Shown: positions 25,723 to 38,399 of the stretch, in pieces | Layout: every line of letters starts with the position of its first letter | Numbering within the stretch: the first letter of the stretch is position 1 | Assembly: GCA_026168455.1 (NCBI GenBank) | Contig: CM047429.1 | Span: 50,537,027-50,601,026, forward strand | Length of the DNA: 64,000 bases | Direction of reading: 5' to 3' | From: Theocolax elegans | Taxonomy: Eukaryota; Arthropoda; Insecta; Hymenoptera; Cerocephalidae | Made by a program: the position numbers and the translations under genes | Notes under the pieces: model-generated | What the model was told of the DNA's origin: nothing | The model's database searches: none | What the model saw: only the letters and a program-made list of their open reading frames with translations

Positions 25723-26174
25723 CGAGTAGTATTTTTTAATATAATTAAATTTTATATAATTGTAACTTTCATTTTTAAGAGGATGCCGTACCGATCGACA
25801 TGCTTACCAACGTTTACAGGTTTAAACTTTACAAAACCAATAAACATTTTTTGACATTGCATGAGTTTCGGTAAAACCTAGCGGAGACAACTGATAAAAT
25901 TTTAAATTAAAATTAAAATTCTCTTACTAGGATAGTGAAACACCTGCGTGAAATGGATCTTATCAAACACTTGGATACTTTTTCTGTTATAAAAATATGC
26001 AGAAACCCGGGGCTACAAACTCTAACGCTCTATTTTACGATAGATATAAACAAAAAACAAATATTTTCGACAAAATACTTTTGATTTTTCTTATAACTCA
26101 GAAACGAGTAAAGGTGTACATTCAAACTTAAGTTCAAAAGAAAACTGAGATCAAGTAAATATATCTTGAAAAGA

Positions 26175-26341
26175 GAAGCTCAAATATCTTAATTTTGATC
26201 AAACGTTATGGAAGAAATAAGAATTAGTACGAAATATTGGCCTATAAAATTATTAAATTTTAATGCTAAATTTTCGTTAAAATCTCGTCTAACTCTTATT
26301 TCTGCGATAACGTTTGATCAAAATTAAGATATTTTAGCTTC
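26175..26341. mobile_element. Foldback (hairpin) element, unclassified
   Basis: Two arms of about 53 nt are inverted copies. The left arm begins gaagctcaaatatcttaat and continues tttgatcaaacgttat; the right arm gives, when reversed, gaagctaaaatatcttaat and the same continuation, with the inner part (agaaataag-A/G-attag versus agttag) also matching. About 60 nt of AT-rich loop separates them. It has the look of a small MITE or a microRNA-like hairpin. No target duplication is clear. It is separate in sequence from the hAT-like element 450 bp upstream. Confidence 0.5.
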
Positions 26342-26835
26342 TGGAATAAATGTATAATTAATATTAATTTTTGAGACAAAAACTATCTAAGCATTTTTTA
26401 ATGAAATTTTATTAGTGTAAAGTGTGTTTATTTAATTATAATTAAGTATTACTCATATTGAAAGTATAATGTGAAATAATATTTATAATTAGTACGCAAA
26501 GAAAGCAACATAACAGAGAAATGTGTTTATCAAACACGATAGCAATTATTACAATTTTCAATTGAGTTAATGTTGGTGCATATTACACTAATTCGTAAAT
26601 TTCCATCTGTTAGTAATTAATGCGAGCAAGGCATTAATAGTATTAACTTCATCATAAAGTGTATGTTAAGTGATATCAATAACGATATTATCGTTCCATA
26701 AAAAAAATAATAATAATCCTTCTTCTCCCAAAATGTTCAGGTAAATTATAAACGTTTTCTAATTGCTGTTGCGCACTCGAGTAAAGCAAAAGTTGATTAA
26801 TTTATCATGGCAATTATCCATGCTAAAAAGCATGC

Positions 26836-26899
26836 AGAGAGAAAGGAGGGGGGGGGGGTGAGGAGGGGCGAGAGGAAGAGGGAGAGAGACGATGAGAGA
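26836..26899. repeat. GA/G-rich tract with an 11-G run
   Basis: GA-rich sequence containing an uninterrupted G11 at 26848-26858 and further G4 runs, at the left border of the CpG island. The spacing of G runs could allow a G-quadruplex. Confidence 0.8.
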
Positions 26900-26929
26900 G
26901 GCTCGATTCCCATGTTGCTTCAAGTATAA

Positions 26930-27800
26930 CGCAGGCAGGAATTCCCGGAGACGAGGAGCTGCCAGCTCCCTTTGGTTGGTCGTCACGGTGCGGCGGGATA
27001 CGGGCGTATAGCCACGACTCCGGAGACGGAGCCGGATGGACGTGGGATGGGGGTCGAAAGTTTGCCAGTTTGGTCTTCTAGTTTCGCGGAGCGCGGTATA
27101 CGACTTAGTAGGAGGCGAACGACGGTGCAAACCCGGGACAACCCATTTAGCCATGGCGTCCCGGAGGAAGGTTCACCGAGGCCGAGGCCCGAGTTCAGGG
27201 AATTTCGGGGCGGACGCAGCCATCTTCGCACTCTGGATTATCTTTTTCGTAGCCGAGGATGAGGGCCGATCGACGCGTTCTTGAAACGCATCCTGAGAAA
27301 CTCGGTTCAGCTGGGACGCTAAAATTTTTATTAAAAACCTCGAGCGAGTTAAGGTTATCAGCGAGAGGACGAAGCACTCTCGTAAAAAGGAGGTGAGGGG
27401 GCGGTGGTAGCCGTTATCGCGAGTACCGCGACTGCTCCTCGGGCATTTTCGCTCGTTCGAGGTTTTATTTTCCGCTCGGTCGCTAAGCAAGAAACTCGTT
27501 ATTTTTCTCGGTGTCGCGGCCCTCGGTCGCGTTTAACTCGCCGGCCCGGGAGCCGGCCGTAATATCTTCCGCCGGCTGACGTCGCCCGCTATCCCTCTCT
27601 CCCTCTCTCCCTCTCTCCCTCTCTCCCTCTCTGTCTCTGGCGAAAAGTAAACTTGTTAACTGCCTGGCTGGTGGCTGGTACGAGTGGAGCGCCGGAAGCT
27701 CGCCCGAGAGGGTGGGATCGTTCTCGTGGCGAGCGAGCGACCGACCGACGCGGAGGGGCGTAAGAGCCACGCGGTGATGCTCGAGAAGTTAGCCAAAGAA
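26930..27800. other. CpG-rich island, possible promoter
   Basis: Strongly GC-rich and CpG-rich, flanked by AT-rich DNA. The palindrome CCATGG at about 27151 creates back-to-back ATGs in good context on both strands: plus, a frame beginning MASRRKVHRGRGPSS; minus, a 131-codon frame beginning MAKWVVPGLHRRSPP. Neither resembles a known protein and both lie in a region where stops are rare. I see no clean initiator/DPE or TATA set. It probably marks a transcription start or regulatory region. Confidence 0.35.
27593..27632. repeat. Octamer array (CCCTCTCT)5
   Basis: Five exact tandem copies of an 8-bp unit inside the CpG island. Confidence 0.92.
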
Positions 27801-28099
27801 AAAATTGAGTTCTCTTACTTTGCGTTACTTCTCGCCTCGATACGACCCAACTTACTAGAGCACGCTTCGTACGTACCATTCCCTCTTCTCCTCTTCTCCT
27901 CTCCACCTCTTCTTTTTCCCATCTTCTCCTCCTCTTCTCAAAAGACGCTCGCGGTCGTGGATGCAAAAAACCAGAGGGACGCTCTCGAATGAAATTTTCT
28001 TTCCCCCTCTTTGGCCCACCTAGCTTAATTGACCCTTCCCTTCCCTTCCCTCAATACAGAATACATTTCACATTTTTATTGCCCTACTTTTTCACTCCT

Positions 28100-31020
28100 T
28101 CTGTATGATTAATTATACATTTTGCCCTCCCTCCCTTTGTTGTTTCAATCTACATATTCCTCTTTTTTGTCGAAAAAAAAAACGCTAATTTTGCGACATA
28201 GGTTTACAATCTTATTAAGTTAATGTATTTTATATATATGTATAGATTAGATAATTTTTTTTGCTAGCTCAATATTGCTCTTAATTTTACTTACACATCG
28301 TCCGTGTTGAAAGTTTACACCACATTAAAAAAAAGTAATTACTAATTAAACGAAGTCCTATTCTTCGGGCACGAATGCCTATAATGGATAAAAGAAGTTC
28401 TCATTCATAAAGATTTTAATGGGTTTAATTTCATGACAATTGAAAGAAAAACACGATTGCCTTTTGAACTAATCTAAACTCCTCGTGCTTATTTGAAACT
28501 CAACATGCCCTTTTCTACCAAATATCGAGAGAGGTTTGTTTTCGTTTTATGCAGTTTTACTATAGGATTTTATAGTTTTAAAAATTTTTAAATACTTCCC
28601 ATGATATTCGAAATATCAATAATTATATAATTAAATGATCATACGTTTTTATTTTTTATAGTAAATAACATTGCAATTAAGTATTTTAGTATTTGTTTAA
28701 CATTAATCGTTTATTTTATAATATATATGAACATATGTTAATAATAATATTATTATTGATTCATTTAAATTATGTATGTACTAAATAAACTGTGAAATAA
28801 TTTATTATAAACTAAATTTATATTCAGCAAAACGATTTTATCTTCATAAATATTTAATAACTTTTGATTTTATTTTTATTCACGATCGCGATATTGAAAT
28901 ATATCTTTCTGGAAAATATATATTTTTTCAATTGTAAGTAGAGAACGAATAGTACTTAACACAAACAACTGTTATTTTTGTAGTGTCTACAATTTATAAT
29001 TAAAAATATATACTTATAATATTGGGAATAAAAATAAAATAGAATGACGATCTCTTCGGGTACTTTAAATGTTTTTACTGAAAACATTTATCGGAAACTA
29101 AGGAACCGAGTTAAAAACTATATGTCTAATATAGTTATTAGACAGAATACTAATTAAAATTGCTCGTTAAAAAATAAGATAAAAGATAAAAGAGAAATGT
29201 TTTAATCCGATTGAATAATGAACTATTGGAAAAGATGCGATGAATAATTGGAGGAGATATTAATTCTTAGACGTTAAAGGCACGCGCCTCGTGGAAATTT
29301 AACACATCGGAGAAGGGTGAAAAAAAAGAAGTGTCTCGATCGCCGTTGTTCTCGATACAAGATTCTCTATATGTGCCAGAAAATGAAATTAGGTTCATCG
29401 CAGCCTTTCCCGTGCGGGCGGGCGCGCCATATGCGCTCTCCGACTTTGTAAGAACATTCAATTAACTCGATTGGCTAATTGAGTTTATCGGCGCGATGGT
29501 CGGCGGCCAATTGTCCCGGAATTCCTCCTTTCGGTCGCCTTGGTCACTGCGCATATAGAAAGCTTCGTCCAGAAGCTTGGACGAGCGAGCGCGAGGAAGG
29601 GAGGGTGAGAGAGAAAGAGAGAGAGAGAGAGAGAAGAGGAGGAGGAAATCTACTTCTTTCCAAGCAAAAAGTAAATTCTGCGTAAATTAAAGTGCTCGAG
29701 AGGCAGTTAAAAAGAGATGCTGTCTCTATCGCGTTGACTCGTCAATGCTTCTCATTTTTTGGTCTTTTTTAATACCTCTTGACCCTTGTTCGGTATCGTA
29801 CAAAAATCTCACTTTATTAATTGCGCATTCGTCATGGTTCTTACTCTCTATCTAAAGCTCTAAAAACTTTGTGAGTGGGCGTACACTATATAAAGATATA
29901 ATTAATAACAACACTTTTTGCTCCGTCGCGAAAAATCAAGTGTCACGGACGTTTTAAAGCATACACTTAAAAATATCACTATATACTGCACATCAAATTT
30001 TATTATGCAGTATTAAATGTTATACTTTATAGTTTTATCTTTTATTTCGTTTACTTGTTGGCAATAGAATATTCAAATGTCATTGAAACTATAGGTATTC
30101 ACGCGCGCGCTTCATGAAAATTGCAAAGGAATATTTTAAGTTTAGATATGTACATACCAACATTTTGGTATGTATTAATTTAGCTCGAAAATCTCATTAA
30201 TCGATGGGAACGATGTAATTCATCAATTACGAAATAATATACGGAATATATGTATATACATATATACATGCGGAGTTAACGAAATAATACGGGCTATGAA
30301 ACTAATGTTGTTCGGGAATGTAGGAGAGCGAGCTCGTGCAACATTTTATGCAGAATACGGTCTATTCGAGGTCTGCCGTTATCGCTTAAATTCTATCGCG
30401 CTCGTGCACCCGAGAAGCTACTGAACTCATCAACCAGTGAAATATCGCTCGAGCCCAAAGGTGATGCTTACATTTCGGAATAACCCGAAAAAGGGTTTAG
30501 CACACTCTGATTCGACGGTAATGCTGCTGCTGCTCTCATACTGTTATGGAAAATTCAAACAACCTCTCCGAGCTCTCGTCAAATCGATTTCAATATTATA
30601 TGTATATCATACCCTTCTTTGTTAAAAAATTATGTGAATCGATGATTATCGGTTATTCGAATGAATCTGGATTATCAATGGTTCGACTACAAAGTTACAT
30701 TATTCATTGGAAAACTTTGTTTCACATACACGGGGATTAAAAATAAATTGTAGTTGAAATATAAATTTATTTTAAATATTTTAAAGTATTAAATTAAAAT
30801 TATTTCAATTTTTTGAAAAAGTAATAATTTTTAAAATCGTTTACAATACATAATATATGCTGTATTACAAATTCATAATCAAATTGACTCCAAGAATATA
30901 TTAATTTTTTGGTAGTTTTCAATTATTAATTTAATATTTATTAAAATACAATATGTTTAAATGAGTAACAATAGCTTTATAGGTTAAAATGAAAAATAAT
31001 GTATTAATAAATGGTAATAG
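28100..31020. other. No gene seen; mainly AT-rich
   Basis: AT-rich apart from the 29.4-29.7 kb GC-richer patch and its GA array. No open frame stands out. Confidence 0.45.
29598..29647. repeat. GA microsatellite
   Basis: GA units with GGA interruptions, directly after a GC-richer block (29.4-29.6 kb). Confidence 0.85.
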
Positions 31021-31046
31021 CGGGAAATGATAGGAGTATAGGCGAT

Positions 31047-31085
31047 GGAGAAGGAGAAGGAGAAAGAGAAGGAGCAGAGGAGGAA
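31047..31085. repeat. GGAGAA hexamer array, imperfect
   Basis: About six GGAGAA-like units at the left edge of the 31.0-31.6 kb GC-richer block. A CT run at 31569-31588 lies at its right edge. Confidence 0.75.
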
Positions 31086-32142
31086 GGTTCGCGTGGCAGT
31101 GCACGTTCGACGATAAGATTATACAAGGGAGGTGCGAACAAATCGCAAGCGGTCGTAGTATAGAGGAGGAGGCGTCGCAACTCTCAAGCGAGTATGGGTC
31201 GATGTAACCGAAAGAACGCGGGCTGCTCTCGGGTGGTCTGGTCTAGCTAGCGCCGGCGCTCCTTGGTTGTCTATAAATCTAGCTTGCGGTCGGAGCGCAA
31301 TCTCTTCCCTCCCTCCCTCCCCCGGTATGCGATACCTACTCGACCCCTCTCACATTCAATCAACGTGTCGTAAATCCACCGGCGTAATCTATCAGAGCCT
31401 CTGCGAATATTTACACCGTGCGCGAGATTGCGCTGTTTACCTGGTAACGCCCACCCCTCGGGGCTCGCTGTCCATTCTCGCGAACGATGCGTATCGACCT
31501 GTTTACCGATGAATCCAACGAATTTTCAGATGCCCATCTGCTACATCGAACGCGATTTTTTTTCCTCTTCTCTCTCTCTCTCTCTCTTTGTTTTCTCGCG
31601 CATTTTTTTCTTCGTTTTTTTTATAGGTGCCACCTTTCCTTGTCCGACGATCGTCCAATAACCGTCCGCAACCTCTTGAAGTGGTTGCTTTCCCAATACC
31701 CTATATATTAACAACGTTATTGACGAAATTTATATAAAGGCTTTTTATCAATATCGCGTCTAATAAAAAAGTAAATTTTAAATTATGTCAAAATATTTTA
31801 ACGCTGAGATGTATACATTTGTTACCGAATTAATAAATCACGTGTATATCCTTAGGATGCACAAATTACAAACGTAATGAAATAAATTATTTTCTTAAAT
31901 AATAATACTTATTAATTCAATTAAAAAAATAGAGTTGAGTCGTTTTTAAAGTATCAGATGCTTTATATATATATCTAGAAACAATAATCTTACATACATA
32001 CGCAGTTAAATTACAGATTATGTAATGTAATTCTACAATCTCTAGTGATTCGAAATTAATAATCTTATTTAACATTGTTAATGCCAATCGAATAGTTAGC
32101 GTGATAACTCAAGATGGATAATAGTCAGGAGATAGGAATAGA

Positions 32143-32508
32143 ATGAGCAATCGATATATCTGTCGTGGTTGTGCGCATATAACCAATCAGAACCGGCTTC
32201 CGCGGCTGATCCATTGCCGATCCATCCAATATATATCCAATATCGCGCATCTCGTTCAAGTAGATGTACATAATCATCCGGAAATGGAGGTGTTCCAAAG
32301 GACGCAACCTCCATGCGACCTCGCGGAAAGGATCAAACGCGCAGGTTTAGAAGCGCGGCGTTCAGCGTTCGAGGTGACTCATCGAGATATAATTAACAAG
32401 CGTTTACGCTATGCATCCCCGAAGCCATTTGGCGAATGTACGAGATGTACGCCAGAGTGTAGGGTTCATAGGTATACAACTCTCATCTACCGGGGTCGAA
32501 CGTCGTGA
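32143..32508 (+). CDS. Open frame with weak FLYWCH/transposase-like features
   Basis: A 121-codon ATG frame with an in-frame stop just upstream (32122). It contains HLVQVDVHNHPEMEVFQ, resembling the HNHP end of FLYWCH zinc fingers, which in insect mutator-like transposons precede a helical region. Here the following LAERIKRAGLEARR and THRDIINKRL are helical and charged. The aromatic and cysteine residues expected earlier in a FLYWCH domain are not in this frame. It is either a decayed fragment of such an element or a chance frame. Confidence 0.2.
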   Translation: MSNRYICRGCAHITNQNRLPRLIHCRSIQYISNIAHLVQVDVHNHPEMEVFQRTQPPCDLAERIKRAGLEARRSAFEVTHRDIINKRLRYASPKPFGECTRCTPECRVHRYTTLIYRGRTS

Positions 32509-32509
32509 C

Positions 32510-33720
32510 GTACGATAGTTCTCGCGGAGGTGTCTTTACGTCAAGCGTAGTCGTCGGTCAGTCGTAAGAGTTTGCCTTCAAAACAGAACTCTAGCGTGGC
32601 GTAAACCGATGAAAATTTAAGTGCAAACGACACAGATATATAGAACTAATGTATAAAAGACGAATGAAAGAAGGAAGATCGGAGAGTCGGAAGGATGGGA
32701 TATCAGAGTTTCCGTGGCTCATCGAACGGGATCATCGTCTGCATAATTCGACGCGACGTTCGGAACTTTTCTAATAAAAGTTAGCGGAACGATCCAAGGT
32801 GGTCCACTTAGACAGACTCTGAGTCGCGCGCTCTCGTAAAATCTCGTCGCGGCGGTCGACGTCCAAAAAGGGGCTGAATTAACGGACGATAATTAAGTAG
32901 GCCGGGAGGACAATGACGTCGAGTGAAAGAGAGTGAGAGAGAGACAGGGGGAAGGGGGGTGCGAGACTGCGAGAGGAAAGGGAGAAGAACGAAATTCGTT
33001 ACGAGAGAAAGGAAAAGAAAATCCTACGCGCGTTCAGGGAAAATCCTCTTATAAAGGAAGAAGAGCCGTCGCGCTTGGCAAGTGGGGTTATTACTGAGTT
33101 TTTCGAGCAATTTGTCGGTGGTGGAAAACGCGCATTCGCACCTTGCCCCCACCGAGAATTTCGTTTCGTCGTTTCCTTCCGCGGCGCTGGCCGACTAGCC
33201 GAGTTCGTTGTAGAGCGTTGGAAGGGACGGAGATCGAGGGGGTAGAGGCGGCTGAGGGCTCAAATGCTGTAATTAAACTCGTAATTGCCGGAGAATCGTC
33301 GCCACACGCCGCTAGCGGGCAATCATGGTAATTACCCGCAAGCGTGTTCATTACGAGAATTTAGAAATGCCGGAGCACCCGCTGACTCTCGCTTTTGACG
33401 GCAAGGCTTGTCAAGAAAAATCTTTCAGAATAATTTATCTCGGAGCTATAGCAGCACGGAAGAAAAGAGCGCGATCGAGGTAGACGATTATCTTAATGCC
33501 GTCCCAGATTCTTCCGTCTATTCTCTTGCTCGCTCCTCGAGATTCTTCTGCTGTCGAGCCTTACGGATTTCTCTGGGTAACGAGACGAGGTTCGACTAGT
33601 ACACCGCTCGATCTACCACCCATTTTGATTCGTCGAGACCGAGTGCACTCTTTTAAATCCAGCTATCGTCGCGTCGTCGAGCGGATTTCCTTGTTAAGGG
33701 CGTCACCGCTCAAAAATTAA
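32510..33720. other. GC-richer block, no gene recognised
   Basis: Contains GA-rich stretches at 32.92-33.0 kb and a TATAAAG at about 33049 without a matching initiator. Short frames on both strands have no recognisable content. It is a candidate regulatory block. Confidence 0.3.
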
Positions 33721-33999
33721 TCCAGTCATTTCAGTCAACTGCTCACGGTCAAATAAATATCCATGCGCACAGGCTCTGGTTACTCTGCTTACGTTGCCTA
33801 CGTTGGCAAAACGAGATTTATGGACTCTGCTCTGATAAGTCTCGTATATCGTTTATACTCTCGTGCCTTCTGCCTTTCAAAGTCTTATTACATTTTTGAA
33901 CGGTCATGCGCCCGGATAATCAGAGAGACAAGGGGCTACGCTTGTTACCCATTTATCGCTGATGCGAAAATTCACTTATGCTCCTCAAACATTTATTTT

Positions 34000-36900
34000 T
34001 AACACATACGCATGTGCATATATATATTGTTAAATTTCAGCAAATAATTTTCTTTGCTTATTTTAGATCGTACATTTAGATTACTTATATTTTTACGTTT
34101 GATAGGACAAACAATATTCGTTTATCAAAATTAAAAACATGTTTATTTGCAAAGGCCCATTTTTATTAAAACGTGAAAAAGTAAAATTCAAGATATTTAA
34201 TTGTTCATAAATACTAGATATCATTTACGATCGTATTTGATGTATTTATCAAGTGTATACGTAATATACAATAAACTATATTTTTTATTCATTGCCGTCG
34301 AATCGTATTGTTTTCAAGGACTTATTCAAATATGTATCAACGAAAAAGAATCCTTCTATGTTTCATTGATTTTCGTGTGGGTACACGTATGTATTTACAA
34401 TATACTATAAATTATACACGTATCGTACCTAATTACATTTACTTAATTCTCTGAATAATTGCAAGTCAAAATTACTATAATCGTATATTTATAGAAGGCG
34501 TGTACTCTGTTATTTGAAAATGCAAACAGTTATTAATAATAATTTATACGATTGTGAGTAATTATTCCATGCTATTATCATAATTAATAGACAAATAACC
34601 GTAATACAGGAGATCTTAAAAGAAAATTATGTTTGTTATATATCACTCGATTGAGCAATTATTACAACTAATTTCTAGATTAAGTCACTATATACATATT
34701 AAAATTTTAATTCCTTAACCATTATCGTAGTTGAAATGACAATTAAGTAAATGCGTTGAAGCCAAGATTATTTGTAAAGAAATACGAGGAGGAAGAAGAG
34801 GTTTGGCCAATTACTCGATGATAGGCTGATCGAAGAAAACCAGACACTCTCCGGCCTATAGAGGAAGCATCGCGGTAGCATCCGTAATGTATATAGTTAT
34901 AGGCCAAGCCCGAAGAGACGATCCATCAAAATTGTTACATCGATCAATCGACAATAATATACCGAACAATGTTGTTTTTCGGGGCGCAGGCTCGACGTTA
35001 CCCACGGTCGTAAAAAAATTTCACTATCACCTTGACTCGCTTTATATACGAGAGGAAATTCGTTACGCAAACTCTAGAATATACACGATCGTTTGATCTT
35101 GCGAACGCGATATACTACAACCGGTGTGACTATCATACCTGTACAAAACTGTTGCAAACTGTATATATTTTTTAATTAGATTTTATGAAGATCTAACTTG
35201 AAAAAGTATATTCAAGCTTAATTCACGTGGACATTAAACGATACACGCACACAAATAGAAATTTATATGTAGAGAGAGAGAGAGTGAGATCAAATATAAT
35301 TTAGTATGATCGAAGACATGCGAGAATAATTTTGCTTGTATACTCGGATCATTGGGATTAGCTAGAAGACAAGGGGCAACAAAAAAAAGAAAAAAATGGT
35401 ACATGATGTATTAAAACGCGATCGTCTAGGGGTATCGGATAACACCCATTTTCCGCAAGTTTTTGTTCTTCCTTGACGTTTCGCGATGGCGGGTGACATT
35501 TTTATGCTTCCGTAGGTTGGAGCCATTCTCTTTTAAAATCAAGCGAAAAGAGGAAAGATAACCATTCACTGTTTATATAAAATACATTTATCTCGTTGCC
35601 CAGAAGCCTCTCGGTGCAGCTTTCAATAAATATCGATTCTTTTTGTTGAGCTTTTTTTTGAGCTTCAAAAACCCCTAGCACTTTCGAGTTTATCAAAGTT
35701 CGGTGTTACGAGATAAAACGGTAGATAAACATTTTCGCTGTTTTGGTCTCGAAATATCGCGAATCGAGTGATTTCCCGGCCATCTCGTACGCGAGTTTTT
35801 GTTTTTGTCCCGGAATATCGAGTGCCACCTCAAAGTTTATATTCGACAGTAACGTTCTCGGTAACTACGTTGAAAACGGTTAAGGACGGAGCCTCCTTAA
35901 GTTTCTGTTTTTAAATATCAGACTAAACTTTTCAAAGCTAAGACTCAATTAATGCAACCGTTACGAATAAAACGTTCATGCGATTCGCTTGATATATATC
36001 TAAATATCTAAAGTATTAAAGTGTCTTGCTCGTAACTTCACTTTGATTCGTATAAGTACTGGGCTCTTTTGGTTCGTAAAGTTAAATCATATCGAGTGTG
36101 CCAAATCCTTTAAATTCATCAAAAATCGACTGATCTAGATATTTCAACCCGCGGATTGAGAATTGCACGATCGCCGACTGATCGTTATGTACATAAAAAA
36201 AGTTTAAATTAAATAAACGGTAACACTTCAGTTGCAAGAACAAGTAAGAAGTAATTCAAAATAATGCACGAAATGTTCGATTTATCTGCATTATTGAAGC
36301 TTATCTCCGTTTCTTTTATTTTGTTGAACAAGAAAATCAAGACGCAATTTATATTATTTTAAAATGCTCTATATTTTATGAGTGGAAAGTACGGTTGGGT
36401 AAGTGTTACTTTGACAATTTACTTTTAAGGATGTATCCAACAAATTCGTTTTTGATGGTGCAGACAATATAAGGGTTACGCGCATTACGATAATACTTCT
36501 AACGTTTATCCATTTATATATACGTATCTTCTTGGTCTAAGAGCTTTTGTCCCGGTCAAAGCAAAAATGACACCTAATGCAATATACACTCGAAAAGTCA
36601 GAAATGAAGTTTTAAAATTTTCGTTCGCACGATAAAATTAGTGCGATATTTTATAATCATATTAAAGCGAAATTTCATTCCTCGAGAATAATGAGATGGC
36701 GCTTCCAAAGTCAAGAGAATACACTGTTATAAAACTGCCGTTTAAATTAATTTGCATACATGTAATTTATTCGTGAAATAAAGGATTATGTACATATATA
36801 TATAAATATTCGAGAAGCTCTCGATATACGCGTTTGTATACCTTATTTAGAAAGCGTAGGCATATAGCGAAAGGTATTTTCATGAATGAGATGCAAATAT

Positions 36901-38000
36901 ATTTAAACTTGGTGGAACTTTCGTTGGAACCGTTATTAAATTTTTTTACGTTTCTCGCACCTCGATAATCGACTTGACGAAAGATTATAACGCTAGTCCT
37001 TGTATGTGTAATCAAACTTTAACCATTCGTTTACAACTCTGCGGGTAGTTTGTAACAACTCGGTATTAAATTTTCTGCAAGCTGAGCTTTACAAACCACG
37101 AAGCATTACTGCAAAAGCAGGTTCACGCACGTCTAATCGCGAAATTGCGTAAAAATTAGATCGACTTTCGCGATTGTTGGAGATGGAGCTCGGACCAAAC
37201 GCTAGACGAAAGTTAGTCGAGTAGAGTCGCGTAGGAGGTTGCGATATAAATGTGTGCGACGTTCGTCCCGTTTTTTTCATCATCGGTAAACGCGTTACAC
37301 GCGGTATAACGAAGAGATAAGAGCTTTAATAGCGTAGCGCGAGAGGCTACGGACGAGTCAAGACACTGGGGATGGAGAACATTAACGAGCTTTTTACGTT
37401 GCAGCCGTGCCATCCGGGGCTGTGTAAACGATGCGAATAAGGATCGGCACGAAAGGCCAACCAACCAACGTCACCGTTGTTAACTGACCGGCTTTTCACA
37501 CTTTCTCTTACCTTTGCGGTAAACCACGAAGATGCTTTTAGACCAGCTCGCACCGAGGAGTCACGCCCTCGAGCATGCGAGCCTCGTGTGCACCTTGTCG
37601 TTCTCGGTCTAATGCTCTTGGCTCGTTATCTCCTATTAAAACACCATTATTTCCACGGTATTTACGACACGACCCTTTTTTCTCCCGAGAATCGATAATA
37701 ATAATAGTTTACCGCGGGTACCTATACCCCCCGGCCGCCGATGTCTTTTGGGATTTTCCATCGACGCGTTCACCTAAAAAATCAATTTCCCGCTTTGTTC
37801 GCGCGACCCCGACGACGACGACGACGACACCGACACCGAAATTCTTTGACGAAAATTATCTCGAAACTTGGAGGGATAGACAAGACCCATTGAGAGAAAG
37901 GGTATCTAGCCTCGAGGGACAAGAACACGTTTAGAGAGAAATGAATGTGCGCTTAAGGTGGCCGACAATATTATTCTTCCTTTATTTAGCGGTAAAACCC
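34000..38000. other. No gene seen
   Basis: AT-rich to 36.9 kb. At about 36395, ggttgggtaagtgttact resembles an hAT terminal sequence but no partner end is visible. 37.0-37.95 kb is GC-richer, with a (GAC)n run at 37811-37828 and no gene. Confidence 0.4.
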
Positions 38001-38090
38001 AAGGATGAGAGGAAGCGTGAAATATTCCGTCTCGTTGCGGTTGCGCTCTCTGAAACCTAACCTCGTACGTCGTAGTTACTCGGTTTAGCG

Positions 38091-38140
38091 CGAACCCTGA
38101 ACTCCGAACCCCGAACCCCGAGTCCCGAACCCCGAACCCC
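38091..38140. repeat. CCGAACC-type heptamer array
   Basis: About seven imperfect 7-bp units (CGAACCC) with a CGAGTCC variant, all C-rich on the plus strand. Confidence 0.8.
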
Positions 38141-38399
38141 TTCGCTCAAAATTTACCACGGAGCGAGAAATCCGCCGAGTTAAGGTTGCGCTTACGACGT
38201 TTTACGAATTAAATAACCCATTATATCCGTAAGGGCAAGCACTATCAATATTTTACGCCCTCGTCCATAAATAATAATTCATAAATAAATGACGTGTTTT
38301 ACGCGGTACCACCCATTCCACTCTCCCTTCTTACGCGATACTATACGACTATTTAATCCGCCGCAGCTTGAAACACTTACTTTTTTTTAAGGGTTTTAC

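Noticed and set aside
28288..28300. Strong GTAAGT donor, minus strand
   Set aside because: The sequence before it has stops in the useful frames. The same holds for GTAAGT-type sites near 38387, 41813, 43434 and 39231.
33585..33605. tRNA B-box-like gaggttcgactag
   Set aside because: No A box or cloverleaf pairing upstream. Similar matches at about 1518, 9109 (minus) and 46492 (minus) also fail to give a T stem.
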